The notes below the pieces were generated by a model. That model had not been told where the DNA came from and searched no databases. It saw nothing but the letters and a program-made list of their open reading frames with translations. Below, piece after piece: positions 9,648 to 21,002 of a DNA stretch of 64,000 bases. A program made the position numbers and the translations under genes. Positions within the stretch are counted from its first letter, which is position 1; every line of letters starts with the position of its first letter. Origin of the DNA: Bordetella parapertussis (lineage in GTDB: Bacteria; Pseudomonadota; Gammaproteobacteria; Burkholderiales; Burkholderiaceae_A); assembly GCA_945862985.1 (NCBI GenBank), contig CAMAZF010000002.1:111285-175284 (forward strand), in the 5' to 3' direction.

Positions 9648-10376
9648 GTGATTGTTTTACATTCTATCGAAGCCCTACTGAACATGCTCCGCGATCCGCA
9701 GGTCCGTCGCGCCATTCGGGACCTTGCCCCGGGGCTGCTTGCCATGGCCGCCTGGGGTCTGGTGACGGGGCTTGCCATGGTTGAGAGTGGCCTGAGCACC
9801 GCCCACGCTGTGGGAATGAGCCTTCTGGTCTACGCGGGCGCGGCCCAGCTGGCCTCTTTGCCGCTGCTGGCTGCCGGCGCGCCACTGGTGCTGATCTGGG
9901 CGAGCGCGCTTGTGATCAATCTTCGCTTTGCAATCTTTGCCGTGGGCCAGCAGGCCTGGATGAACCGTCTGCCGAGGTTGCAAAGGCTTTTCCATGGCTA
10001 CTTCACCACCGATATCCTCGCGGTGTTTGGTGCGCAACGCGCTCAGGATGGCTGGGCTCCAGAGGCAATGATTCGCTATTTCCGAACGGGGGCGTTGCTC
10101 TGTTGGGTGGTCTGGCAGGCGTCCTCCCTGTTGGGCATCTTCCTCGCCAGCAGTCTGCCCCGAGAGGAGGGGCTACGAGTACTTCCCGCTTTGGCCATTC
10201 TTGCCTTATTGCTGCCCATGATTCGGTCCCGGCCTGCCTTGGCCTGTGTCCTGGTCTCGGCGGCCGCCTCCTTGGTCTTCAGGGGTCTCCCCCTGAACCT
10301 GGGCTTATTCCTGGCCACGCTGGCCGGGGTCCTGACCGCCTTGCTTTTGAATCGAAAGGACGCCCAACATGGATGA
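9648..10376 (+). CDS. azlC: AzlC-family branched-chain amino acid exporter subunit
   Basis: Large subunit of an AzlCD-type inner-membrane exporter, a family linked to efflux of leucine/valine and analogues. The 242 residues include the AzlC segment with GLVTGLAMVESGLS (family form: G-x-A-x-x-x-G-L-s), several hydrophobic helices and the conserved FHGYFTTDILAVFG region. The first possible start is a GTG at 9648; the ATG at 9684 would remove 12 residues and still leave the first helix intact, and neither has a convincing ribosome site. AzlD follows with an 8 bp overlap. Confidence 0.85.
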   Translation: MIVLHSIEALLNMLRDPQVRRAIRDLAPGLLAMAAWGLVTGLAMVESGLSTAHAVGMSLLVYAGAAQLASLPLLAAGAPLVLIWASALVINLRFAIFAVGQQAWMNRLPRLQRLFHGYFTTDILAVFGAQRAQDGWAPEAMIRYFRTGALLCWVVWQASSLLGIFLASSLPREEGLRVLPALAILALLLPMIRSRPALACVLVSAAASLVFRGLPLNLGLFLATLAGVLTALLLNRKDAQHG

Positions 10377-10698
10377 GCTCTGGACCTGGGTGGCGCTCAT
10401 CGGCCTGGGCCTTGCCACCTTGGTGACACGGTCTGGACCGCTCTGGAGCGATCGACCACTCCAGCTCTCAGCGGCACAGAAATTTGCCCTTCAGATGGCA
10501 CCCATGGCCGCTCTGGCTGCCATTGTCGCACCGGCCTTGCTGCTCACCGATGGAGCATTCGACCTGAGCCTCAGAGATCCGCGCGTCTGGGCGCTGATGG
10601 CGGCCGTGATCGCACGTCTCATGGGCCGAGGACTCCTCACCATTCTGCTCTCAGCTCTGGTGGTTTATGGCGCGGTGCGGCTGATGCTTGCTTCGTGA
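10369..10698 (+). CDS. azlD: AzlD-family exporter subunit
   Basis: Small membrane partner of AzlC. The 109-residue protein has three to four hydrophobic helices and the AzlD-type N-terminus (LATLVTRSGPLW). Ribosome site AAAGGA lies just upstream inside azlC, and the 8 bp overlap implies coupled translation and equal production of both subunits. The 3' end overlaps the end of convergent glnE by 34 bp. Confidence 0.85.
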   Translation: MDELWTWVALIGLGLATLVTRSGPLWSDRPLQLSAAQKFALQMAPMAALAAIVAPALLLTDGAFDLSLRDPRVWALMAAVIARLMGRGLLTILLSALVVYGAVRLMLAS

Positions 10699-13385
10699 AG
10701 CGTCTGCAATGATCGTGGCGGGTGGGGGATGCCCTTGAAGACCACATCCCAGAGCAGCCTGACTGCCTGGATCGCCTCTGCGAACTCACCGCCCGGGGTT
10801 CGGGCTTTGCTGGAGCCCGCGAGCCTGAGGCGGTGCTGGCGACGTCGAAACAGGCGGTAGACATCTGCCACCTGCTGCGCCAGACCGGGTGGGATCAGGC
10901 CCAGTGCCCCTGCGGCCTTCAGCAGGGCAATGTTCCCCAGGTTCCCCGCGAGACTCGGGTGTTCATGCGCGTGCAGCAGGATCAGCGCCTGCACGATGAA
11001 CTCAATGTCCACCATGCCCCCCGTGTCATGCTTGAGGTCAAACTCCTCGCTGGTGTTGGGGTGCCCCTCGTGCATTTTTAGACGCATGGCGTAGACCTCC
11101 TCGAGCAGGAGGTTTCGATCACGCGGAAGCCTCAGGAGCCGCACGCGTTCAGCCTCGAATGCTTCACCGATCGCCCGATCTCCGGCACAGAAGCGAGCCC
11201 GGGTGAGGGCCTGGTGTTCCCAGGTCCAGGCCTCAGATTCCTGGTAGTGGATAAAGCCGGGGAGGCTGGTCACCAAAAGCCCGGCATTCCCATTTGGGCG
11301 GAGTCGAAGGTCAATCTCAAAGAGGCTGCCTGCCGCGGTCTGAGTCGTGAGCCAGACATTGATCCTCTGCGCGAGCCGCGCATACCGCTCCGGTGCCTCT
11401 GGGTCGACGTCGTCGTGCACAAAGATGAGGTCGAGATCGGAGGCGTAGCCGAGCTCTTTGCCGCCGAGCTTGCCGTAGGCAATGATGGCGAACGCAGGAT
11501 CGGGGCGATGCCGTTTCTTCGTGGCCTTCCAAGCGGCATCGAGGGTGATTTGGAGCATGCGATCGGCGAGCTCTGACAACTGATCAGCCAGGGCCTCAAC
11601 GGTCCAGCGCCCCTCCAGGTCTTGAACGAGGATTCGAAACAGCTGGGCATGATGCGCCTCGCGCAGGAGGTCCATCTGGCGCTCCACATCCGGCTCTTCG
11701 CCAATCGTGGTGACGCTCAGTTCACGGCGCAGGTCTGACTCAAACCGAGGAAGGTCGATCGGCTCATCAAGACTGCGACGATCCAGGAGTTCGTCCAGCA
11801 CAATCGGGTGTCTTCGCAGATAGTGCATGGCCCACTCCGAGACCTCGGCGATGCGCGCGAGTTTGGTCATCGAGTCGGGGTATTCATCGAAGAGGGCCAG
11901 GTAGGACGAGCGACCGCTGATCTCGTCGATGAGCGCGTCCAGAAGGCGTTCAACCTGTTCGGGCTGGGCCGATGCGTGTGCATGCTTGCTGGCCATGGCT
12001 TTTACGCGAGAGAGCCGACTTGCCCGATCGGTGAGGCGAAGGCTGCCGCCCTCAGCGTCTGTGGCAGACGACTCGTCCTCGCGGTGAAAGAGCCGCTCAA
12101 ACGCGCTGGCCACCACAGTCTGGTGGTGCTCGATGCACTCGGCCAGTTGCTCTGCTGAGTCTAGGCCCATGGCCGCCGCCATTCGCTCAAACGCCTGCCC
12201 ATCTCCCGGCAGGACATGGGTCTGGAGGTCTTCCTCATATTGGAGGCGATGCTCCAGGCGTCGCCAGAATGCATAGGCTTCCTGCAGCGCCTGCGCTTCT
12301 TGGTGTTCAAGTCGGCCTTGACGAGCGAGTGTGTGGAGGACCTCGCGCGTCCCTCGGGCCCGAAGTTGCTCGTCACGCCCGCCTCTGATGAGCTGAAAAA
12401 CCTGTGCGATGAATTCAACCTCGCGAATACCGCCACGTCCGAGCTTGATGTCGACGGGGTCTCGGGTACCGGCGAGCCGAGACTCCCGCTTGAGGCTTCG
12501 TCGCTGAGCCTCCTCGCGGATCTGCCGATGTAGGTCGCGCAGGGCCGAAATGGCGCTGAAGTCGAGATAACGGCGGTACACAAAGGGTCGACGTATGGCC
12601 TCAAGACTCTCCAAGTCCCTTTGAAAGCTCGGCGCATCCTGCACCACGGGACGGTTGACCACTCGAGCCTTCACCCAGGCGTAGCGTTCCCACTCTCGTC
12701 CATGCGCCACCAGATAGTCCTCGAGCATGGCGAGGCTACAGATCATGGGGCCGGAGTCTCCGTTGGGCCGCAGCCGGAGGTCGACTCGAAAGGCGAACCC
12801 ATCCGCGGTGAGTTCCTCCAGGAGCACGGACATCCGACGACCCACCCGTGCATAGAAGCTAAAGAGGTCAACGCGGCCACGTCCATCGTCTTGGCCCGAG
12901 GTCTCACCGTCCTCTCGAATGAGATAAATCAGATCGATGTCGGATGAGGCGTTGAGCTCAAAGCCGCCGAGTTTGCCCATTCCGACAACCATCAGGTCAA
13001 CGGGCTCGCCGCTTCTCCCGATGGGATAACCATGCCGCTCAATGGCCTCCTGCAGCGCAGACTGGTAGGCCCATTGAGTGCATTGCTCGGCCAGTGCGGA
13101 GAGGCTCGAGAGGTTTTCTTCCAAGTCTGCAAGACCAGCAAGGTCGCGACCCAAGATCGCGAGCATCGCCTGGTTTCGGAATTGCCGTAAGGCCTGTTCG
13201 GCAGGCGAACCTGCTGCCGCAGCCTGCTGCATGGCCTTTGCAGCCCATTGAGCGATCTGCTCCGGCGTGATGGCTGTGTCTGTTGAAAAACAAGGGCCGA
13301 GCGCCTGTAGCTGCGGGAGCAGCCGCCTGGCAAATGCAGAGTGCATCACAGCGGCTTGGTGGGCGGGGCTGAGTTCCTCGTTCAT
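10665..13385 (-). CDS. glnE: GlnE, bifunctional glutamine synthetase adenylyltransferase/adenylyl-removing enzyme
   Basis: Controls glutamine synthetase by adding or removing AMP in response to PII and glutamine. The 906-residue protein contains the two nucleotidyltransferase motifs expected of the duplicated enzyme: GMGKLGGFELNASSDIDL near residue 131 (adenylyl-removing half) and AYGKLGGKELGYASDLDL near residue 633 (adenylylating half), plus FRVDLRLRPNG and FEIDLRLRPNG downstream of each. I use the ATG at 13383-13385 because upstream codons are non-homologous and lie under yhdP. The gene is divergent from yhdP with 36 bp between, and its end overlaps azlD by 34 bp. Confidence 0.95.
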   Translation of the reverse strand: MNEELSPAHQAAVMHSAFARRLLPQLQALGPCFSTDTAITPEQIAQWAAKAMQQAAAAGSPAEQALRQFRNQAMLAILGRDLAGLADLEENLSSLSALAEQCTQWAYQSALQEAIERHGYPIGRSGEPVDLMVVGMGKLGGFELNASSDIDLIYLIREDGETSGQDDGRGRVDLFSFYARVGRRMSVLLEELTADGFAFRVDLRLRPNGDSGPMICSLAMLEDYLVAHGREWERYAWVKARVVNRPVVQDAPSFQRDLESLEAIRRPFVYRRYLDFSAISALRDLHRQIREEAQRRSLKRESRLAGTRDPVDIKLGRGGIREVEFIAQVFQLIRGGRDEQLRARGTREVLHTLARQGRLEHQEAQALQEAYAFWRRLEHRLQYEEDLQTHVLPGDGQAFERMAAAMGLDSAEQLAECIEHHQTVVASAFERLFHREDESSATDAEGGSLRLTDRASRLSRVKAMASKHAHASAQPEQVERLLDALIDEISGRSSYLALFDEYPDSMTKLARIAEVSEWAMHYLRRHPIVLDELLDRRSLDEPIDLPRFESDLRRELSVTTIGEEPDVERQMDLLREAHHAQLFRILVQDLEGRWTVEALADQLSELADRMLQITLDAAWKATKKRHRPDPAFAIIAYGKLGGKELGYASDLDLIFVHDDVDPEAPERYARLAQRINVWLTTQTAAGSLFEIDLRLRPNGNAGLLVTSLPGFIHYQESEAWTWEHQALTRARFCAGDRAIGEAFEAERVRLLRLPRDRNLLLEEVYAMRLKMHEGHPNTSEEFDLKHDTGGMVDIEFIVQALILLHAHEHPSLAGNLGNIALLKAAGALGLIPPGLAQQVADVYRLFRRRQHRLRLAGSSKARTPGGEFAEAIQAVRLLWDVVFKGIPHPPRSLQTLHEASISRTAP

Positions 13386-13421
13386 GGGTACCCTGGAGGG
13401 GGCTATGCAAGAATCTCCATC

Positions 13422-16400
13422 ATGCCACCCCTTCTCGCGCGCGCGCTCCTCGCCTCGTTCATCACCCTCTTGGTGGTGGTGTTCACGGCGGGGCTCACGG
13501 CTCGGTTCTGGGTTTGGCCTCAGATCGAGCGTTTTCTCAACGATCCGCAGGCCCTGGCGGAGCTGGCGGCCCCAGCGCTTCAAACTGACCAGTTGGTGCT
13601 TCAGACCGAGGGCGCGCAAGCCGTCTGGGATGACTGGCTTGCTCCGCAGCTCTCCATTCAACGCATTCAGCTGACAGACCCGGAGGGTCGCCCCACCGTC
13701 GTGGCGGAGGGGCTTCGTGCCTACTTCGGTCCCAGAAGTCTGCTCTCACTGATCAAAGGCTTTCCCGTTTTCTCGCGGCTTGAGCTGGACCGGCTGGCCG
13801 TGCTTGGCGAGCGAGGCGCAGATGGCCAGCTTCGGCTGGGGGGCTTCGCACTCAGCGGCCGCGCCCATGGTGCCAGCGGCTGGTACGCCATGGTCGCGCA
13901 GCAGGGACCCCTCTGGCTTGGTCATGTGAGCCTGAGCTGGAAGGATGCGGATGCGTTCGGCACGGTAGACCTCTCTGAGCTTCGTCTGCGTCTGCAGGAG
14001 GAACGATTGTCGATTCGCGCCGCAGACTTGGATCTGGGGGCCTGGTTGCCTCTGGCGCAGCGCATGGAGTGGGTTCCGCAAGAGGCTCAGCTCGCTGGAC
14101 ACCTGCGCAATGCAGTCCTTGAGTGGGCCGGGGATCTCCGAGAGGCTGGGGCGTATTCCGCGGTCGAACACCTCAAGCGTTTGAGCTTGGAGGCGGAACT
14201 CGAGGGTGTACAGGCGAATCGGATGGGCCGCTTGCACGCATTGGGGACCGTCTCTGGACGACTGAGCGTGACGGCGGGTGCAGGTCGCCTGTCCTTGTTT
14301 CCCGGCGAACTAGAGGTTCAACTTCCCCGCGATTTCTCAGCGGGTCCCCTGCGTTTCGCTCAAGCGCAGGGCGAACTGGAGTGGCGGGTTACCGACTGGA
14401 CTCCACAGTCCAATGGTCTGCCCAGCGGCCTGTTGGTGGGGCTCCAGAATCTGGCCGTGGAGAACGCGGATCTCTCCGCAGCCATTTCGGGCACACAGGA
14501 ATTCCTCGGGACCGAGCTTGGCAGAGCGGACTTCAAGGGCCAGGTCCTGCGTGCCCGCCCGGATCGGGTCTATTACTACCTTCCCAGCACGGTGGGTCAG
14601 GATGCGCGTGAGTGGATGCGCCGCGCGTTTGTCTCGACCAAGCCGGTGGCCGGGCAGTTTCAGCTCGCCGGAGCTGTGGCTGAGTTTCCCTTCGATCGGC
14701 GGCCGGGCGCAGGCCGCTTCGATGCTCAGCTCACGCTGCAAGACGCGGCCCTTCAGGTCGCGCCCGGCTGGCCTCGCATCCAGGCCAACCAGATTGATGT
14801 GGGCTTTGAGGGGCCTGCTCTGTCGGTGCGAGCCTCTAAGGCCCGCATGGGCGATGCCCCGCTCTTTGATGTGGTGGGACGGATTCCGCACCTCGATGAC
14901 CCAAATCCGAAACTGGAGATCTCAGGGCGGTTCGATGCGCCCATGGCTTCCTTGCTCTCCACGGTCAATGCATCTCCTGTGCAGGGAATGCTGGGTGGAT
15001 TGACGGAGGGCGCGCAGGGAAGTGGCCGAGGGGAGCTGGGGCTTGCACTGGTGATTGATCTGAACGACCCAGACCACACCACTGTCAAGGGAGATCTGCG
15101 TTTTGATAAGGCGGGCCTCAATCTTCAGGGTGTTCCCGCCCTCTCTGCACTCTCTGGCCGTCTCGGGTTTGATGAGAAGGGATTGCTGGCGCTCGATGTC
15201 AAGGGTCGCGCCTTGGGAGGGCCGATCGGCCTGAGCTTGGGCCGGTCTCGACAGCAATTGGCTGTGCAGGGCGAATTTCGAGGGGTCGAGCTGGAGCGCT
15301 GGATGAGAGAGGCTCTGGCGGTGCCTTTGAAGGGCGTGATCACGGGGCAGAGCCCCTACACGCTCGGCATCAACATGGGATCTGGCCGGCTTCAGTTACA
15401 GGCACAGTCCCCACTGAGGGGCATCACGCTGGGTCTGCCGGCACCGCTGCAGAAAGGGCCTGAGGAGGCTTGGGGTTTGTCGGTGTCATTGGATCGTCAG
15501 CGTCTGGGTGCCGGGCGGATCGAGCAGATTCAGCTGACCACTCAGGGGCAGCGCATTGGTCTGACCTTCGAGCGAAGCGTGCGAGCGGGTCTCATCACGC
15601 GAAGAGGCATGCTGGCGGTCCAAACGGCAGCCACCCTACCTGCGGAGCGGGGCCTGGTGCTGAAAGTGAAGGCCAAGACATTTCCGGTCCTGGACTGGCT
15701 GACGGCTCTGGATGAGAACCTGAGTGATGAGATGGCGGATTCGGGCGCTCCCCAGGCCACTCCATCAGAACCCCTGCTGCGGGGCATTGAGGTCCAGGCG
15801 GAGCAGCTCGGTCTTGGACAGCAGCGCCTGGCCAATGCCACGCTCCGTGCAAGTCGCCACACCGCGCATTGGGGGTTGACGCTCGAGGCCAGAGAGGCTG
15901 CCGGCCAGCTCATCTGGCGACCTTCGCCAGAAGCCAGTCCACAGGGCTCCCGTGGCGTCTTGGTGGCTCGGCTCAGTCGGCTCTGGCTCTCTGGCAGTGA
16001 CCCTGTTCAAGCGTCCTCAAAAGGTGCGAGCGCGGACCTGAATCCCACCCTGACTGGGCTTGAGGACGCGCTGCGTTGGCCCAGTCTTGACCTCGTGGCT
16101 GAAGACTTTCGCAGGGGCAAGACGGCGCTTGGCCGTTTGGTGATCGATGCCGCCCCTCGGCCTCAGGAGAACAGCTGGTATGTCTCGCGCTTGAGCCTTG
16201 AGAATCCCGAGTCCGAGCTTCTCGGGTCGGGCCGATGGGCAGCGAAGTCGCCTGCGGGCGGGGGGTCCGAGACGCGTCTGAATCTCGAGTTGAAGGTGAA
16301 GAAGGGAGAGGGCCTGTTGGCGCGGATGGGATATCCAGGGCTGATCCGAGAGACGCCCGGAGTGATCAAGGGAGAGCTCGCCTGGGATGGGGCGCCCACT

Positions 16401-16910
16401 GATTTTCGAGTTCGCGCATTGAGAGGCCAGTTGGCACTCGACTTTGAGTCGGGCCGATTTCTCAAAGCGGATCCTGGCCTCGCCAAACTCATCAGCATTC
16501 TGAATCTGCAGTCTCTGCCCAAGCGCATCACCCTCGATTTTCGCGACATCTTCTCAGAGGGCTTTAGCTTTGAACGCGTGCGTGGTGACGTGCGGTTGAA
16601 TCAGGGTCAGGCGGAGACTCAGAATCTGAGAATTGTGGGTGTGCAGGCATCGGTGTTTATTGAAGGCTCAGCCAGTCTCGCCGAGGAGACCCAGAACATT
16701 CGGGTGCTGGTCCTCCCGGAGCTCAATGCTGGCTTGGCCTCACTTGGCTATGCCCTGATCAACCCCGCCATTGGCCTGGGAAGTTTTCTGGCGCAGTTCG
16801 TTCTGAGAGATCCCTTGCGTCAGATCCTGGCTTATGAGTACGAAATGACAGGCCCGTGGGATGACCCTGTGGTGCGTGAACTTCCCCGATCGGAGCAGAA
16901 ATCACCATGA
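13422..16910 (+). CDS. YhdP-family (AsmA-like) inner-membrane protein
   Basis: Large AsmA-superfamily protein of the YhdP type. In E. coli YhdP works with TamB and YdbH in moving phospholipid between inner and outer membranes. The 1162 residues begin with one membrane anchor (about 7-27), followed by a long periplasmic beta-rich body of alternating short repeats, and end with the conserved C-terminal AsmA-like part (IRVLVLPELNAGLASLGYA, then NPAIGLGSFLAQFVLRDPL). The start ATG at 13422 puts the signal anchor at the N-terminus. Stop and next start overlap in ATGA (16907-16910), so yhdP, the amidase and tldD look like one operon. Confidence 0.9.
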   Translation: MPPLLARALLASFITLLVVVFTAGLTARFWVWPQIERFLNDPQALAELAAPALQTDQLVLQTEGAQAVWDDWLAPQLSIQRIQLTDPEGRPTVVAEGLRAYFGPRSLLSLIKGFPVFSRLELDRLAVLGERGADGQLRLGGFALSGRAHGASGWYAMVAQQGPLWLGHVSLSWKDADAFGTVDLSELRLRLQEERLSIRAADLDLGAWLPLAQRMEWVPQEAQLAGHLRNAVLEWAGDLREAGAYSAVEHLKRLSLEAELEGVQANRMGRLHALGTVSGRLSVTAGAGRLSLFPGELEVQLPRDFSAGPLRFAQAQGELEWRVTDWTPQSNGLPSGLLVGLQNLAVENADLSAAISGTQEFLGTELGRADFKGQVLRARPDRVYYYLPSTVGQDAREWMRRAFVSTKPVAGQFQLAGAVAEFPFDRRPGAGRFDAQLTLQDAALQVAPGWPRIQANQIDVGFEGPALSVRASKARMGDAPLFDVVGRIPHLDDPNPKLEISGRFDAPMASLLSTVNASPVQGMLGGLTEGAQGSGRGELGLALVIDLNDPDHTTVKGDLRFDKAGLNLQGVPALSALSGRLGFDEKGLLALDVKGRALGGPIGLSLGRSRQQLAVQGEFRGVELERWMREALAVPLKGVITGQSPYTLGINMGSGRLQLQAQSPLRGITLGLPAPLQKGPEEAWGLSVSLDRQRLGAGRIEQIQLTTQGQRIGLTFERSVRAGLITRRGMLAVQTAATLPAERGLVLKVKAKTFPVLDWLTALDENLSDEMADSGAPQATPSEPLLRGIEVQAEQLGLGQQRLANATLRASRHTAHWGLTLEAREAAGQLIWRPSPEASPQGSRGVLVARLSRLWLSGSDPVQASSKGASADLNPTLTGLEDALRWPSLDLVAEDFRRGKTALGRLVIDAAPRPQENSWYVSRLSLENPESELLGSGRWAAKSPAGGGSETRLNLELKVKKGEGLLARMGYPGLIRETPGVIKGELAWDGAPTDFRVRALRGQLALDFESGRFLKADPGLAKLISILNLQSLPKRITLDFRDIFSEGFSFERVRGDVRLNQGQAETQNLRIVGVQASVFIEGSASLAEETQNIRVLVLPELNAGLASLGYALINPAIGLGSFLAQFVLRDPLRQILAYEYEMTGPWDDPVVRELPRSEQKSP

Positions 16911-17749
16911 CTCGAGTGGCCGCAGTTCAGATGGTGTCGACCGCCCACCCCGAAGACAACCTCGCTCGCATGCGCCACTGGGTGATGCGCGCGGCGGAGC
17001 AGGGTGCTGAGATGGTGATCTTGCCCGAGTATTTCTGCCTGATGGGCCATCGTGACACCGATAAGCTCGCGATTTCGGAGCCCGCTTGGCAAGGCCCGCA
17101 GGCGCCCGACCCTCTCTCTCAGCCCATTCAGTCGGAGCTCGTTCGCGCCGCAAGTGATGCGGGGGTTTGGCTGGTTGCAGGCACCTTGCCGGTTCAGAGT
17201 CCCGATCCACAGCGCGTGCTCAACACCCTTCAGGTGATTGCGCCCGATGGCCACTGGGTCTCGCGCTACGACAAGCTGCACCTGTTTGCATTTGACAATG
17301 GTGAGGAGCGCTACGACGAGGCTCGGACGATCTGTCCCGGTGATCGACCTGCTGCCTGCGACACCCCTGCGGGACGGACTGCTTTGTCCGTCTGCTATGA
17401 CATCCGCTTTCCCGAGTTCTATCGTGCGCTAGGGCGGCCCACGCCGCTGGATCTGATCGTGGTCTCCGCTGCATTTACCTACCCCACGGGGAAGGCGCAC
17501 TGGGAGGTGTTGTTGCGAGCGAGGGCCATTGAGAACCAGTGCTGGCTGGTGGCCAGCGCACAGGGCGGCGTTCATGAGAATGGACGAAGAACCTGGGGGC
17601 ATTCGATGGTCATTAACCCTTGGGGGGATGTGGTTGCATCGCTTCCGGAGGGCGAGGGCTTGGTGTTTGCAGAGATTGACTCTGCCCAGACGCGCAAGGT
17701 TCGCCTAAACTTGCCTGCTCTCCAACACCAGATCGTCTCCCTACCATGA
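16907..17749 (+). CDS. Nitrilase-superfamily amidase (Nit1/omega-amidase-like)
   Basis: Carbon-nitrogen hydrolase of 280 residues with the full catalytic triad: Glu41 (LPEYF), Lys123 (YDKLHLF) and Cys163 (SVCYDIRFPE). The DKLHLFxxD and CYDIRFPEFYR signatures place it nearest the Nit1/Nit2 branch, whose known members remove the amide from deaminated glutathione or from 2-oxoglutaramate. Substrate here is unproven, but such metabolite repair is the most likely job. It sits between yhdP and tldD with 4 bp overlaps on both sides, an arrangement I recall as common in Burkholderiales. Confidence 0.88.
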   Translation: MTRVAAVQMVSTAHPEDNLARMRHWVMRAAEQGAEMVILPEYFCLMGHRDTDKLAISEPAWQGPQAPDPLSQPIQSELVRAASDAGVWLVAGTLPVQSPDPQRVLNTLQVIAPDGHWVSRYDKLHLFAFDNGEERYDEARTICPGDRPAACDTPAGRTALSVCYDIRFPEFYRALGRPTPLDLIVVSAAFTYPTGKAHWEVLLRARAIENQCWLVASAQGGVHENGRRTWGHSMVINPWGDVVASLPEGEGLVFAEIDSAQTRKVRLNLPALQHQIVSLP

Positions 17750-19242
17750 CGCCCTCTGACGCTGCCATCGTCTCGCTTTCCACCGCGCATCGCCTATTGC
17801 TTGAGCCGCACGGACTCACCGAACAGCATTTGCATCAGGCCGTGGCTGAGATCTTTGCCCATCGGGTCGACTATGCGGACCTGTACTTTCAGCTGACGCG
17901 TTCGGAGGCCTGGAGCCTCGATGAGGGGATGGTGAAGTCTGGTAGCTACGCGCTAGACCAAGGTGTCGGCGTGCGCGCCATTGCAGGGGAAAAGACAGCA
18001 TTCGCATACAGCGACACCCTGAGCCCAGAGGCACTGATGGAAGCCGCTCACACGACCCGCAGCATTGCCCGATCGGGCGCAAGCAAGGCCCGAGTTCGGG
18101 TGGGTGAACAGAAAGAGCGCATGGTTCGTGGTCGGGAAGTCTTCACGCCTGCGGGCCCTCGTCCGCTTTACGGCAGCGAAGATCCCCTGAGTGTCTTGAC
18201 GGCTCAGGAGAAGGTCGGGCTTCTGATGGAGGTCGAGCGGATTGCAAGACAACAAGATCCAAGGGTCTCCCAGGTCATGGCTTCGCTCGCCGGCGAGCAC
18301 GACGTGGTCTTGGTGTTTCGCTCAGATGGACGGCTCGCTGCAGATGTGCGTCCTCTGGTGAGGCTCTCGGTCACTGTGATCGTGGAGTCGAACGGTCGGC
18401 GCGAACAGGGTTCGAGTGGTGGCGGTGGTCGAACCAGCCTGTTGAGTTTCACGCCGGATCAGATTGAAAGACATGCCAAAGAGGCGGTTCGCCAGGCGCT
18501 GGTCAACCTTGAGGCTCGCCCTGCACCTGCCGGGGTGATGCCGGTGGTGCTGGGGTCGGGATGGCCCGGGGTGTTGCTTCATGAGGCGGTGGGGCATGGC
18601 CTAGAGGGCGACTTCAATCGCAAGGGCTCGTCCGCTTTTTCGGGCCGGCTCGGACAGCGCGTGGCCGCACCTGGGGTGACGGTGATCGACGACGGCACCT
18701 TGTCAGATCGGCGCGGCTCGCTCCATGTCGATGACGAGGGCAATGCGACGCAGCGCAATGTGCTCATCGACGACGGCATGCTCTGTGGGTACCTTCAAGA
18801 CAGCCACAACGCCCGGCTCATGGGTGTGCCGGTGACTGGTAACGGTCGCCGTGAGTCCTACGCGCACCTCACCATGCCACGCATGACCAATACCTTTATG
18901 CTCTCTGGAGACCGCACCCCAGAGGAGATTGTCGAGTCGCTCGATCGGGGTCTGTATGCCGTGAATTTTGGTGGGGGGCAGGTCGACATCACCAGCGGCA
19001 AGTTTGTGTTCTCCGCCTCAGAGGCCTATTGGGTAGAGAACGGCAAGATCCAATATCCCGTGAAGGGGGCCACCCTGATCGGGAATGGTCCCGATGCGCT
19101 CACCCGCGTGGCCCTGATCGGAAATGACATGGCTTTGGACCCAGGCATCGGCACCTGTGGCAAGGAGGGGCAGAGTGTGCCCGTGGGCGTGGGCCAGCCC
19201 ACGCTTCGCATTGAGGGGCTGACCGTAGGCGGGACCGGCTAA
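17746..19242 (+). CDS. tldD: TldD, metalloprotease subunit
   Basis: TldD subunit of the TldD/E zinc protease, which degrades unfolded peptides and matures some modified peptides in other bacteria. The 498-residue protein has the family zinc-binding motif HEAVGHGLEGD (His279, Glu280, His283) and the C-terminal block with GTCGKEGQSVPVGVGQPTLR. The start ATG overlaps the amidase stop by 4 bp. TldE is not in the window, as is usual because the two are generally unlinked. Confidence 0.95.
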   Translation: MTPSDAAIVSLSTAHRLLLEPHGLTEQHLHQAVAEIFAHRVDYADLYFQLTRSEAWSLDEGMVKSGSYALDQGVGVRAIAGEKTAFAYSDTLSPEALMEAAHTTRSIARSGASKARVRVGEQKERMVRGREVFTPAGPRPLYGSEDPLSVLTAQEKVGLLMEVERIARQQDPRVSQVMASLAGEHDVVLVFRSDGRLAADVRPLVRLSVTVIVESNGRREQGSSGGGGRTSLLSFTPDQIERHAKEAVRQALVNLEARPAPAGVMPVVLGSGWPGVLLHEAVGHGLEGDFNRKGSSAFSGRLGQRVAAPGVTVIDDGTLSDRRGSLHVDDEGNATQRNVLIDDGMLCGYLQDSHNARLMGVPVTGNGRRESYAHLTMPRMTNTFMLSGDRTPEEIVESLDRGLYAVNFGGGQVDITSGKFVFSASEAYWVENGKIQYPVKGATLIGNGPDALTRVALIGNDMALDPGIGTCGKEGQSVPVGVGQPTLRIEGLTVGGTG

Positions 19243-19297
19243 ACTAGAGGGCTCTATCAGCCCCATAAGAGACCTAAAAGCGTCTTTGCCTCCCATC

Positions 19298-20370
<1,073 letters not shown>

Positions 20371-20374
<4 letters not shown>

Positions 20375-20955
20375 ATCGCTTGTCGCGCCTGACTTCCTCG
20401 CCAGAGTGCCTCTTGGGTGGCTGTGGCGCTGGCCAGGGATCGGCTCGCAACAAAAAGAAAGTCTGAGAGACGGTTCAGGTATTGAAGCCCCGCCTCTAGG
20501 CCTGTCTCCTGTTCCGCCAAGGCCACCCAGTGCCGCTCGGCCCGCCGGGCGACGGTGCGAGCCAGGTGTGCAATCGCGAGCAGATGGCTGCCCCCAGGGA
20601 GGACAAACTCTCGCAGGGGCGGCAGCGTCTCGTTCAGTTGGGTAATGGCGGTATCCAGCGCTGCGAGACGCCCGGTGTGCAGCAGAGACTGGCCGGGAAG
20701 GCTGAGGCTGCCGCCAAGATCGAAGAGGTCTTGCTGAATGTCAGTCAGCAGCGGCTCAATCCGGTCGGCTGGCGGCCGAAGAGGCCCATACGCTCGCAGA
20801 TCGGCCAGCAGCAGACCTATCCAGCTGTTGAGTTCGTCAACGTCTCCCATGACCTCAATCCGAGGATGGTTTTTCGAAAGACGGCTGCCGTCGGCAAGGC
20901 CGGTCTGTCCTTGATCCCCTGTGCGGGTCACGATGCGGGTGAGTCGGTCGGTCAT
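20371..20955 (-). CDS. PduO-type cob(I)alamin adenosyltransferase
   Basis: Makes adenosylcobalamin from cob(I)alamin and ATP. The 194-residue protein starts with the PduO/MMAB signature TRTGDQGQTGLADGSR and contains VMGDVDELNSWIG and the late motif NRLSDFLFVASR. It is not the CobA type. Adenosylcobalamin would be needed by enzymes such as methylmalonyl-CoA mutase, none of which is in this window. It is convergent with aroG (4 bp overlap) and divergent from glcD with 47 bp between. Confidence 0.93.
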
Positions 20956-21002
20956 GTGGGGATACTACCTCCCCTGGCCTAGATTCAAGTCCACTACACT
21001 TC

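Noticed and set aside
13386..13661. Longer GlnE with 92 extra N-terminal residues
   Set aside because: The extension is antisense to the yhdP start, rich in Arg/His/Glu and unlike GlnE; the ATG at 13385 gives the normal length.
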